23,646 bases of DNA, taken from assembly GCA_036009045.1 (NCBI GenBank), contig DASYML010000039.1:1-23646 (forward strand), read 5' to 3'. The stretch comes from DASYML01 sp036009045. GTDB taxonomy: Bacteria; Acidobacteriota; Blastocatellia; Pyrinomonadales; Pyrinomonadaceae. Shown here piece after piece: positions 1 through 7,469 of this stretch. Position 1 is the stretch's first letter. Every line of letters starts with the position of its first letter. Under the pieces are notes generated by a model. That model saw only the letters and a program-made list of their open reading frames with translations, was not told the origin of the DNA and ran no database searches. Position numbers and translations under genes: made by a program.

Positions 1-309
1 GCTGCGGCGCGAGGCTACACCGAAGTCCCCGCAAATTACCTTCAAAAAGGCAAAATCGGTAGGGAAATTGGGGCTCGGAATGTAAGCCGAAACAACATCA
101 TCATGCTCCCTAAACTGCATGTTGATATAGCGGAGCAGAGAGCTTTTGCCCATCCCGACATCGCCGAGGATCGTGGTCAGACCTTGTTTGCGGTCAATCA
201 CATACTTGACCTTGTGCAGGGCTGTCTTGATATTTGGCGTCAGATAAAGCATGAAGGGATCGGGACTGGTTGAAAATGGAGAGTCGTCGGCCGGTCTAGA
301 AGTAGCCAT
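1..309 (-). CDS. ExeA-like AAA ATPase, 5' part only (runs off window)
   Basis: The first 103 codons of a gene that continues beyond the left edge; the ATG is at 307-309 on the minus strand. The visible protein carries a Walker A loop, GDVGMGKSS, at about residues 49-57. It is preceded by a DPFMLYLTP segment, which matches the start of the ExeA/GspA-type AAA ATPases (FGLxxDPFxLYLTPxxxxAL...TGEVGTGKTTLLR). Family members are P-loop ATPases linked to type II secretion, peptidoglycan binding or transposition (TniB-like). Without the C-terminal part the branch cannot be fixed. A TAGG element lies about 8 nt upstream of the ATG, inside a palindrome. The gene diverges from the sigma factor across about 770 bp. 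The family call is fairly secure; the specific role is not. Confidence 0.75.
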   Translation of the reverse strand, partial: MATSRPADDSPFSTSPDPFMLYLTPNIKTALHKVKYVIDRKQGLTTILGDVGMGKSSLLRYINMQFREHDDVVSAYIPSPNFPTDFAFLKVICGDFGVASRRS

Positions 310-317
310 AATAAACG

Positions 318-332
318 CCTATGTATCATAGG
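318..332. promoter_or_regulatory. 15-bp palindrome upstream of the ATPase start
   Basis: CCTATGTATCATAGG is a perfect palindrome with 6-bp arms and a 3-nt centre. It sits 8 nt upstream of the ATPase start codon. It could be an operator or a small RNA hairpin over the ribosome binding site. No regulator is identified, and a short palindrome can occur by chance. Confidence 0.3.
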
Positions 333-603
333 AAGCAAAATGATTCAACCCTTTTTTTTAGCAACTCAGGGGGGTGGGGTGGGGACTTATTTCTGTAACA
401 GGTGTTAGTAAGCAACGTAGTCGAACAGTGCTGCTCAGATTTACTCATCATTCGGGCCACTGATTCGTTCAATAGATTGTCCCGAGGAAAGAAAATAACT
501 CCGTATCGCTGAAGTTTCACAAAGCTCCACAGTTTAATAAATAAGAGGTTTAAAATACAAATATTATCAAAAATCTATTGCTATATATCTGATTTCTGAT
601 AAC

Positions 604-633
604 GGAACTTTCCCGCAACACGCGGATGTCTGA
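604..633 (+). promoter_or_regulatory. Candidate ECF-sigma promoter
   Basis: GGAACTT at 604-610, a 17-nt spacer, then GTCTGA at 628-633. This fits the general ECF/sigma-E pattern (GGAACTT, 15-19 nt, GTCTAA-like). It lies on the same strand as, and about 450 bp upstream of, the sigma gene, so autoregulation is possible. The distance is long and no transcript evidence exists. A related GGAAGTTTC at 915-923 has no clear -10 partner. Confidence 0.3.
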
Positions 634-694
634 CTTTGTTTCAAAATGACTTTCCCGCAACACGCGGATGTCTGACTTTGTTTCAAAATGACTT
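607..694. repeat. 42-bp tandem direct repeat, 2.1 copies
   Basis: The unit beginning ACTTTCCCGCAACACGCGG is present at 607-648, again without change at 649-690, and continues for 4 nt. The exact identity suggests a recent slippage duplication. The second copy keeps the GTCTGA element but has TGACTTT in place of GGAACTT, so only the first copy has both parts of the ECF-like promoter. Confidence 0.9.
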
Positions 695-1083
695 ATGACG
701 AGGCCCTTGGGCACCAAGCAAGGCTCAGAGTACCTCTATGGGCCGACCCGCCAGGACGCTTTTTGTTTACAGGGGTAATCGCGTTACATATAATCTACGT
801 GAGACCAAACCAGCGGGTTCTTTTATCTTCAGGGCTATACTTACCGGGCGTGGGCGGTTAGTGGTCCGATTCTGCAATCCTCATATGTCATCTGATTGAG
901 AGTTGCAAGATAACGGAAGTTTCACCTCAAACAGTTCCTTACCAGCAGAAGGCTTAACATGGACCCAATGAGATATAGACAAAAAGTAAACGCATCCTAA
1001 GGTGGGGCTGCTCGGTTTTTATCGGCTTTCGTATTCGTCATACATCGCTGAACGGAAAGAGCAGTCTAACGAGGAACGTTTAC

Positions 1084-1851
1084 ATGGCTCAAAATCAGGG
1101 CTTGTCAAACAACAGTAAAGAGCGGAATCCTGAACTGATGAATAGCGTGCTTCCTCCAGGCGATCTCTCTGGGCTGGGTCACATGTGGGATGGCAACGCA
1201 ACGGGAAGTTGGGCTGAAGAGAGCGCAACTTCCTTTGACCCATTCAACGCAGAGGCGTTTGAAGATGAGGAATCCCCCACCAGGCAAGAGATGAAAGTTT
1301 TGCTGAGAAGGCTGTCTGCTGGCGATTCGACGGCCTTCTGGTGTTTATGGGAGATGCATCGTGATTATCTTTACGGCGTCTGTTTCAATAAAATGGGAGG
1401 CGTCCGGGAGGATGCGGAAGACGCCTTGAGCAGTGCGATGATGAAGGCTTGGGATAACCTACCGCGCTATGCCGAAGCGATCATCAACCTGCGTGCCTGG
1501 CTCACGCGGCTCACTTGTAATCTTTGTATAGACATGCATCGAGAACGAAACAGGCAGGCCCGTGTGGTGATTAGCATCGAAAAGATTAATATGGATGAAT
1601 TGTCGCTGACCTGCACCCTGGAATCACCCGAACAGGCGTTCTTCTATCGTGAACTCTGCATGCATGTGAGGTGGAGAGTTCAAGAGTTGCCTTACCCGCT
1701 ACGCACGGCCTTTATTCTACGCTTCGTCCATGAGATGCCATACCGCGAGATCGCGGAGCGTTTGATTCTCTCGACAGATAATGTACGCAAGCGCGTGCAA
1801 CTGGCGCGAGCAATTCTCTGCACACAATTGAAGGGCATCTTCCGCGATTGA
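1084..1851 (+). CDS. Sigma-70 family (ECF-like) RNA polymerase sigma factor
   Basis: A 255-residue sigma factor that would direct RNA polymerase to specific promoters. Region 2 spans about residues 75-158, with the DAEDALSSAMMKAWDNL segment and the following INLRAWLTRLTCNLCIDMHRE, the usual core- and -10-binding helices. Region 4 spans about 195-250, with helix-turn-helix MPYREIAERLILSTDNVRKR. The roughly 70-residue acidic N-terminal extension is unusual for an ECF factor. The start is supported by GAGGAA at 1071-1076, 7 nt ahead of the ATG. No anti-sigma gene is adjacent. It faces away from the ExeA-like gene and converges with the cytochrome-like gene. Its target genes are unknown; control of the downstream operon cannot be shown from sequence. 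Confidence 0.85.
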   Translation: MAQNQGLSNNSKERNPELMNSVLPPGDLSGLGHMWDGNATGSWAEESATSFDPFNAEAFEDEESPTRQEMKVLLRRLSAGDSTAFWCLWEMHRDYLYGVCFNKMGGVREDAEDALSSAMMKAWDNLPRYAEAIINLRAWLTRLTCNLCIDMHRERNRQARVVISIEKINMDELSLTCTLESPEQAFFYRELCMHVRWRVQELPYPLRTAFILRFVHEMPYREIAERLILSTDNVRKRVQLARAILCTQLKGIFRD

Positions 1852-1867
1852 AAGCGGAAGATGCCCT
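1832..1867. terminator. Perfect 14-bp hairpin over the sigma stop codon
   Basis: AGGGCATCTTCCGC at 1832-1845 pairs perfectly with 1854-1867 around an 8-nt loop that contains the TGA stop. It lies between convergent genes, which suits a terminator, but neither side carries a U-rich tract, so it is not a textbook intrinsic terminator. It could instead protect the mRNA 3' end. Confidence 0.5.
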
Positions 1868-1976
1868 ATCACAGACGCTCGATTATCTTTACGTGCTCTT
1901 AAAGGTCGTCAAGCGGTCTCTTTGATGAAGCGGACGGCACGGTTTGCACCCGCTCCACCAAATGATTCGCTGAGGT

Positions 1977-3569
1977 TCAGCGTTTGGGTCGCGTCGTTTG
2001 CGGTTTCCCTGTCGGCTTCGTCAGACGCCGTAAGTCCTCCAGAATGGGGTCCGTCAGCAATTGAGGTTTGGATGCCTTCCTGCCAGCCTTGGTAGGCGCA
2101 ACCGCCATGAACATCCCCTGCTGTTGAGGCGGTTTATAAGCTTCCTTGGCGAGCAGGAAAGTGAAGTCGTCTTGCGATGCTCCATAGTGGCATTGCATGC
2201 AGGTGCTCCCGCCTCCGCTCACGCTGTTCTGGAAATAGGTCTCCATCGTGGTGTTCGCGACGTTCTGCGCCGGGAATGGATTGTCTGCGTTCTGCGGATA
2301 GACGCCCGTGGCATTGCACATAGGGTTGCTTGGATTCGGACAGCTAGCAGGTCTCTTCACCTGGAAGTTGTCATTCGTGCTCGGCCACTGGGTCGCCACC
2401 AGTTCGTAATTTTGCCAGACCGTCCCACTGAGCGCGGCCCGCCATTGCGCGTTAATCTGGTCCGTCGTCGGGCCGTTCTGCCCCGCGTAGGTGATGGGCG
2501 TGAAACGGACCACCTGAACGGGAGTCGGTGAAGGCGGCAAGGGCGAATTATCTGGCAAGGGGCTTGGCTCATAACTGTACCCGTTGGTTGTGGCGGGCGT
2601 GGACGTTCCGTTATTGAAGGACCAGCCGTTGGGCGGCGGGGACGGCATCGGATTCGGCAAAGGCGACGCCTTCGGGTCAACCGGAACATTATCCACATGC
2701 TCGAAGGTGGACCAGACCCACTCCCTGAACGGCGCGACCTTGTTGGCGATGTGGAAGCCCACGAGTCCGACCGTCGTTTGCTGACATTGCTGTGACCCCG
2801 GATTGACTACCTGTGCTGGCATCGTAAAGAAGCGGCCACTGGTTATCTCCGCCTGATTCAAAATCTTCCAGGCCGCTTTGACTTCTATCGAAGCCCAGGG
2901 GAAGACGTTGGGCTGGCTGGGATCACGAGAGACGTTTGAGAAGATGTACCACTTCGTATTGACGATGGTATTGTAATCCACTTCATTGAGATGAATCTCA
3001 TAGCGCACGTAATTCTTTTGCTGGTCAATGAGCGGCCCGGAGAATGCCTGGTTGAAGCCGTCAATGACCGAGTCCATCTTGGAGATGAGCGGGAGAATTT
3101 CCGCGCCGGAGGGCGTCCCGCCGCAGGGGTTGGTCGCACCGGAGGGATTTAGGGCGTAGGAATTCCAGTCCGTCGGCGGCGCGCCCTGCGGACGGAACGT
3201 CTCCCAGTCGGCCTTATAACTCTGCCAGACGCGCATGCCCACTCCGTTAAGGTTCTGGCTGGAGGAAGGCTGCCCGCGTTGCGGCTGGCCGCCGGACATG
3301 GCGACCTGCCAGTTGAGGGCTACGAAAGACTGCCAGGAAAAGTAGTCGAAATATGGCCTGACGGCGACGGGGCCGGAGACTCCGGCGGGGATAGTTACCT
3401 GGGTCGGAATGTTAGAGCTTATGACCGGCGTCGGAAAAGCCTGCGGCAGGGCCAGGGCGGCAGGCTTGCTTTCAGATTCATTCTTTTCGGCCACGCTTAC
3501 CTTCGCCGTCGTATAGGCGAAAATAATGCAAGCAATCAGCACTAAAAGGATTTTGATCCGATTCTGCAT
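1977..3569 (-). CDS. Exported cytochrome c-like protein with C-terminal CxxCH
   Basis: A 530-residue protein. The N-terminus (MQNRIKILLVLIACIIFAYTT) looks like a Sec signal peptide, so it acts outside the cytoplasm. A YFDYFSWQSFVALNW segment near residue 75 is a recurrent motif in uncharacterised bacterial cytochrome-family proteins. A single haem-c site, CMQCH, lies at about residues 457-461, close to the C-terminus. A proline-rich linker sits around residues 310-350. One haem site in so long a chain suggests most of the protein is a non-haem domain. The ATG at 3567-3569 has a good AAAGGAG site upstream. It diverges from the biosynthetic operon and converges with the sigma gene. Its redox partner and substrate are unknown. 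Confidence 0.7.
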   Translation of the reverse strand: MQNRIKILLVLIACIIFAYTTAKVSVAEKNESESKPAALALPQAFPTPVISSNIPTQVTIPAGVSGPVAVRPYFDYFSWQSFVALNWQVAMSGGQPQRGQPSSSQNLNGVGMRVWQSYKADWETFRPQGAPPTDWNSYALNPSGATNPCGGTPSGAEILPLISKMDSVIDGFNQAFSGPLIDQQKNYVRYEIHLNEVDYNTIVNTKWYIFSNVSRDPSQPNVFPWASIEVKAAWKILNQAEITSGRFFTMPAQVVNPGSQQCQQTTVGLVGFHIANKVAPFREWVWSTFEHVDNVPVDPKASPLPNPMPSPPPNGWSFNNGTSTPATTNGYSYEPSPLPDNSPLPPSPTPVQVVRFTPITYAGQNGPTTDQINAQWRAALSGTVWQNYELVATQWPSTNDNFQVKRPASCPNPSNPMCNATGVYPQNADNPFPAQNVANTTMETYFQNSVSGGGSTCMQCHYGASQDDFTFLLAKEAYKPPQQQGMFMAVAPTKAGRKASKPQLLTDPILEDLRRLTKPTGKPQTTRPKR

Positions 3570-4004
3570 AGGCGCTCCTTTGTTGGGTGGAAAAGCTGGT
3601 TAAGATGTGAGACTTCGCCCCGCGCCCTCTCAATCAAGAGCCAGGCTGCGGTTTCGTGCCTGGGCCGGAGGAGCGCATGGTTTCTGCGGATCAGTCGAAC
3701 AGGGCCGCCGACAATCCCACTTTGGGGCTGCCCTCATGAAAGCCGATTCTTCACCAACAATTAAGACGATGGAGCGGGGGCGTTTGTGATTTTTTCTTTG
3801 AAGCTGATCTCACATCAAACATCGCTATTCACAAATGGCGGCGCGGGTCGTCTTTACTATGTAAGTTTTAAAGGGTCTACGGAATACATCGGTCTTTCTC
3901 TCGTCAGGACGGTCTCGCACGTCAAATGGACCGTAGATATGGAAAAATCGCCTTTGGCTCTTGACCATGCCGTTCGCGTAAATTTCCTCTGGACAGCTTA
4001 AGCC
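3570..4004. other. Divergent intergenic region upstream of the operon
   Basis: About 435 bp between the cytochrome-like gene and the GTP cyclohydrolase gene. Both promoters should lie here, but I could not point to a confident -35/-10 pair. I recognise no FMN riboswitch or other riboswitch by eye. Two short plus-strand frames (3607-3789 and 3786-4001) have no recognisable features. The second is in frame with the cyclohydrolase but ends in TAA at 3999-4001, which also fixes the cyclohydrolase start at or after 4005. Confidence 0.45.
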
Positions 4005-4712
4005 ATGTTTGTCGCCAGCCAACTCGAAGAGGAGATACCGGACGAGGGTCTCGCGCGGGGTGAAGGCTGTTTCTTTGCACAGACGCGCCTGCCGACGCGG
4101 TACGGGGCGCTGGACGTGCGTATCTACGTGGATCAGCAGGGCAAAGAGCATCTGGCTATTTCCACGGGTGAGATAAGGAAAGCCAGAGACCTGCCCGTGC
4201 GTATCCATTCCGAGTGTCTGACGGGCGAGGTGCTGGGCTCGACCAAGTGCGACTGCAAACAACAACTGGAGGTCGCCTTGAACTCTTTGCAGATGTCCGG
4301 GTGCGGCCTGGTGCTCTATCTGCGGCAAGAGGGGCGCGGCATCGGTTTGGCGAACAAGATTCGCGCCTATGCCTTGCAAGAGCAGGGGCACGATACGGTG
4401 GACGCCAACCACCTCCTCGGCCTCCCGGATGATGCGCGCACCTACGAGGCGGCAGCCCTCATGCTGCGCCAGTTGGAAGTCTCTTCCGTCTTGCTCATGA
4501 CGAATAACCCGGCGAAGATAGAAGCCCTGCGTCATCTGGGGATTGAAATTACGGGCCGCATCCCGCTCGTCATCAGGAGCGATAACGAGCAGGTGGCCTC
4601 CTACCTGGCGACCAAACAGGCTCGCATGGGACACCTTCTGGAAGATGCTGAAGGCCCTGCGCCGACCAGTGCAGCGCAGGTCTCCGGTCCGTCGAAGAAA
4701 GTGGTCTGCTGA
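4005..4712 (+). CDS. ribA: GTP cyclohydrolase II (RibA/ToxB type)
   Basis: A 235-residue enzyme that opens GTP, releasing formate and pyrophosphate, to give 2,5-diamino-6-ribosylamino-pyrimidinone 5'-phosphate. Zinc ligands are C71, C82 and C84 (CLTGEVLGSTKCDC). The GTP-binding RQEGRGIGL begins at R107. The active-site DAR lies at 143-145, and TNNPAK follows at 166-171. The length is that of the stand-alone enzyme: there is no RibB domain as in RibBA fusions, but about 30 extra residues end the chain. The in-frame TAA just upstream forces the start at 4005; the ribosome binding site is weak. It is the first gene of the operon and is followed by a lone RibD-type reductase and a WD40 protein, which fits a ToxB-like role in specialised metabolism better than riboflavin supply. 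The family is certain; the pathway is inference. Confidence 0.93.
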   Translation: MFVASQLEEEIPDEGLARGEGCFFAQTRLPTRYGALDVRIYVDQQGKEHLAISTGEIRKARDLPVRIHSECLTGEVLGSTKCDCKQQLEVALNSLQMSGCGLVLYLRQEGRGIGLANKIRAYALQEQGHDTVDANHLLGLPDDARTYEAAALMLRQLEVSSVLLMTNNPAKIEALRHLGIEITGRIPLVIRSDNEQVASYLATKQARMGHLLEDAEGPAPTSAAQVSGPSKKVVC

Positions 4713-4846
4713 ATCCTTGGAGGCTTCTCCGGCGTGGCGGCTACCGGTGAATATCGGTTGATGGATGTGAGACGCCAGAGACCAACGCACTGGTCCAATT
4801 ATATGCATCTTCAACGAACGGGCTTTGAACGGTAAAACTTTTCTAG

Positions 4847-5554
4847 ATGGCTCAGGACCAGCGACCATTCATTCATCTCAACCTTGCCATGAACCAGCAA
4901 GGTCAGGTCGCTTCTGCCGAAGGGAACGCCCTTCCGCTTTCATGCCTTGATGATTGGCGGCGGGTCCATCATCTGCGTGAGCGTTGCGACGCCATCGCGG
5001 TTGGAGCCAGAACCTGGATTAAAGACCGCCCGCGTTTGACGGTCCGGGGCGAACGTCTGGGGCGCGAACCTCAAAGGCAGCCCGCGCGCATCATCTTCGC
5101 GGGCAGCCATCAATGCGTCGTGGTCCCGGATGGCCGCCCGACCTTCGTGATAGGTTCGGCGGCGCTTGAGTATGACGAGATAACCCTGATTCGCGCGCAA
5201 GGTTGGCGGCTGCGCGAGCCGCTTCAGTGGCTGCACGCTTACGGTATTCGCTCCCTGCTGGTTGAAGGTGGGCCAACGTTGATACGCTCTTTTCTGTCAG
5301 AGGGGTTGACTGACCTCGTCACCCTGTACGTGCGTACCACTTGCGTCGAATCGGCTATCAAGGCCGCCTCCGCATTGTTCAGCGAGCTTTCTTCGAGTAT
5401 CGCCGCGCAGCCTCTGGGCGAAGGTATTTTACTCAGTAATGCGCCCCTTGAAGGCCACGTCGAATGGCCTTTGAGCGCGCCTGAACCGGAGATTAAAGTC
5501 TTAGCCTCAAGCGGCGAGATGCCCGGAGACAGCAGAGACAGAGGAGAGGCATAG
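4847..5554 (+). CDS. Stand-alone RibD C-terminal-type pyrimidine reductase
   Basis: A 235-residue protein of the RibD_C/dihydrofolate-reductase-like fold, which reduces the ribosyl side chain of the GTP cyclohydrolase II product with NADPH. Visible signatures are FIHLNLAMN near the start, DAIAVGARTW at 48-57, RPRLTVR at 61-67 (canonical DxPxLTVR) and the NADPH-loop VEGGPTL at 139-145. There is no N-terminal zinc deaminase domain, so it resembles fungal or archaeal reductases that act before deamination, or it accepts a different pyrimidine. In-frame TAG at 4844-4846 fixes the ATG. It lies 134 bp after the cyclohydrolase and overlaps the WD40 gene by one base (TAGTG), pointing to coupled translation. 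In the toxoflavin pathway the comparable step uses a RibD-type enzyme (ToxE), but that one is a deaminase. Confidence 0.87.
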   Translation: MAQDQRPFIHLNLAMNQQGQVASAEGNALPLSCLDDWRRVHHLRERCDAIAVGARTWIKDRPRLTVRGERLGREPQRQPARIIFAGSHQCVVVPDGRPTFVIGSAALEYDEITLIRAQGWRLREPLQWLHAYGIRSLLVEGGPTLIRSFLSEGLTDLVTLYVRTTCVESAIKAASALFSELSSSIAAQPLGEGILLSNAPLEGHVEWPLSAPEPEIKVLASSGEMPGDSRDRGEA

Positions 5555-7440
5555 TGTCAACGAATCATCCGGGCATGGCGCAGTCCGCAATCAATCCGCA
5601 CCTCGATCCGTCGCGTGGACTCTTCCGCCACAGGGGACCCGTGACGTGCGTGGCGGCCATCCCTCACACTCGAACGGCTGTCACTTCAGGATATGACAGC
5701 GCCGTGGGGTTGTTCGATCTGGCGAAAGGCACGGCCATCCTTCTCGGCTATCATCAACATCTGGTCAATCGTATCATCGTCAATCATGATGGCAGCAAGG
5801 CGGCCAGCAGTTCTTCCGATTACACCGTCTGTATCTGGAACCTTTTGACGCTGCGACCGGAGCTTGTGCTGCGCGGCCACTACGACGACGTGGAGGATTT
5901 CGTTTTCATAGATGAGGAGACGGGCGTCTCGGCCTCGCGCGACCAACGCATGATCGTCTGGAATCTTCGGACCGGAGCGCCCATCCGTATCCTTGAGGGG
6001 CATGAGAAGGATGTGCTCTCGCTGGCCTATGCTGACGGAAAAATATATTCGTCGGGCGACGACATGACTTTGCGCCAGTGGGATGCGGACAGCGGGGAAC
6101 TCTTGAAGACCTGGGGGCCGTTTGAACAGGAGACGGATACCTGCGCGATTGACCCGCTCTATGGCCGCGCCGTCCTCGGCTGTGATGATGGTTATCTGCG
6201 CATCTTCGATATTGAAAACGGCGCGTTGCTTCATGAACTCAAGGCGCACTCGTCCGGCATCAAGAAGGTCGCCGTCTCGCCCGTCAACGGAGCCATGTTG
6301 TCTGCGGCCTACGACCGGAGAATATTAGTCTGGGACGCGGAAGATTTTCGCTTGAGAGTTGAAATGGATGCGCCCGCGTCCATGTGGGAGCGTTCTTTGA
6401 ACTGGTCGCCAGATGGTACGCATGTGCTGGCAGGGACTTTCGACGGAACGGTGATTGAATGGGATGCCTTGAGCGGGCGGCGTCGGGTTGAGATTGGCGT
6501 TCAAGATGGCGAGCCGGGCAATGCGTGTTTCAACGACGTGTCGGCCAACGGACGCGGCGAGGTGGCGCTGGTCAGCGATGATGGATACGTGCGCCTGGCG
6601 CGGCTCGATCAGGCTCAAGCGCGCTGGATGGCGAAAGTCGAACCGGCTTCGGGCCGTATCCTGATGAACGCCGTGTGCATGGATGAGGCGAGCGGTCTGG
6701 TCATCACAGGGGCGCATAATCACAGGCTCTACATTTACCGGAAAGTTGACGACCGCCTGACCGGAGAGGTTGAGGTGTGTCTTCAGCAAGGCCCTATCAA
6801 CTGCATTCGCGTCGCACATCAAGCGGGCTTTGATGATGAAATTTTCGCCGCCTGCTATAGCGGGGCCATCGTGCGCCTCACACCTGAGGGGCACATCAGG
6901 GGAGCCATTGAGTTGCACGAAGGAGCGGTGAAGGCTTTGCGACTTCACCCGCGACGAAACCTCGGAGTCAGTTGCGGCGCGGACAATCTGCTTCTCTCAT
7001 GGACGCTCGACGGCGAACTCATCGAGCGTTTCCCCGGACACACGGCCATCGTTGACGACGTGGACATAGACCCCGCAGGGGAGCAGATTGCGAGCGCCTC
7101 GCGCGATTTCACTCTCAAAGTCTATGGCCTCGCGGATGGCAAACTGCGACACTCGATTGCGCTCGGGCACAGGTCGCCGAAATCGGTTTGTTTCCTGACT
7201 CCGTCGCTCGTCATCGTCGGTAACTACTGGGGAGAACTGCTCAAAGTTGATCTCCTGACTGAAAGCGTGACGCGACGCACGATTGCCGCCAACGGCATCA
7301 GTTCGCTGGCCCGTTGCGGAGAGCATCTGGTCGCGGTCTCCTATGATGGGGGTGTCTACCTTGTGCTCCCGGAAGATTTGACAGTTGTGCGGTCTCTGCG
7401 GGCGATGGTCCAACGTCGTCTTGAAGTGCAGTCCGTCTAA
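5554..7440 (+). CDS. WD40-repeat protein, two predicted propellers (ToxC-like)
   Basis: A 628-residue protein made almost wholly of WD40 repeats. I count 14 units, each ending in a WD/FD/YD-type strand (LFDL, IWNL, VWNL, QWDA, IFDI, VWDA, EWDA, then seven more degenerate ones). GH dipeptides open several units. Fourteen units fit two seven-bladed beta-propellers. No signal peptide or membrane segment is seen, so it is cytoplasmic. The GTG start overlaps the stop of the reductase gene, with GAGGAGAG just upstream. A WD-repeat protein of unknown function (ToxC) is part of the toxoflavin operon beside GTP cyclohydrolase II, which makes this neighbourhood notable. It may scaffold pathway enzymes or have become catalytic. 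Orthology to ToxC is not proven here. Confidence 0.85.
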   Translation: MSTNHPGMAQSAINPHLDPSRGLFRHRGPVTCVAAIPHTRTAVTSGYDSAVGLFDLAKGTAILLGYHQHLVNRIIVNHDGSKAASSSSDYTVCIWNLLTLRPELVLRGHYDDVEDFVFIDEETGVSASRDQRMIVWNLRTGAPIRILEGHEKDVLSLAYADGKIYSSGDDMTLRQWDADSGELLKTWGPFEQETDTCAIDPLYGRAVLGCDDGYLRIFDIENGALLHELKAHSSGIKKVAVSPVNGAMLSAAYDRRILVWDAEDFRLRVEMDAPASMWERSLNWSPDGTHVLAGTFDGTVIEWDALSGRRRVEIGVQDGEPGNACFNDVSANGRGEVALVSDDGYVRLARLDQAQARWMAKVEPASGRILMNAVCMDEASGLVITGAHNHRLYIYRKVDDRLTGEVEVCLQQGPINCIRVAHQAGFDDEIFAACYSGAIVRLTPEGHIRGAIELHEGAVKALRLHPRRNLGVSCGADNLLLSWTLDGELIERFPGHTAIVDDVDIDPAGEQIASASRDFTLKVYGLADGKLRHSIALGHRSPKSVCFLTPSLVIVGNYWGELLKVDLLTESVTRRTIAANGISSLARCGEHLVAVSYDGGVYLVLPEDLTVVRSLRAMVQRRLEVQSV

Positions 7441-7469
7441 GTCGCTAACTCCTGTTGTTCTGGTCCACG

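Larger units (their letters stand above)
310..1083. other. Gene-free region between ATPase and sigma factor
   Basis: About 770 bp between the divergent ATPase and sigma genes. I see no convincing coding sequence; the short reading frames here lack family features and good start sites. The stretch 520-600 is clearly AT-rich. It holds a palindrome, a 42-bp tandem duplication and an ECF-promoter-like site. A 17-bp motif, GATAACGGAACTTTCCC, at 598-614 recurs at 909-925 with two differences. Confidence 0.5.

Noticed and set aside
326..520. 64-residue minus-strand frame near the ATPase gene
   Set aside because: Composition is not protein-like, no ribosome binding site, and it overlaps the region expected to hold the ATPase promoter.
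607..694. CRISPR array
   Set aside because: The two 42-bp copies are directly adjacent with no spacer between them, and no cas gene is in the window.
3786..4001. Small plus-strand frame just before the cyclohydrolase gene, in the same frame
   Set aside because: No recognisable similarity or start site; ended by TAA at 3999-4001. I treat the region as the promoter and leader.
3825..4868. 347-residue minus-strand reading frame over the GTP cyclohydrolase gene
   Set aside because: It is the antisense shadow of a gene with unmistakable zinc and GTP-binding motifs, and its own translation shows no family features.
4005..5554. Ordinary riboflavin operon
   Set aside because: There is no ribB, ribE, ribH or deaminase domain, no FMN riboswitch that I can see, and the genes run straight into sulfotransferase, glycosyltransferase and ligase genes.
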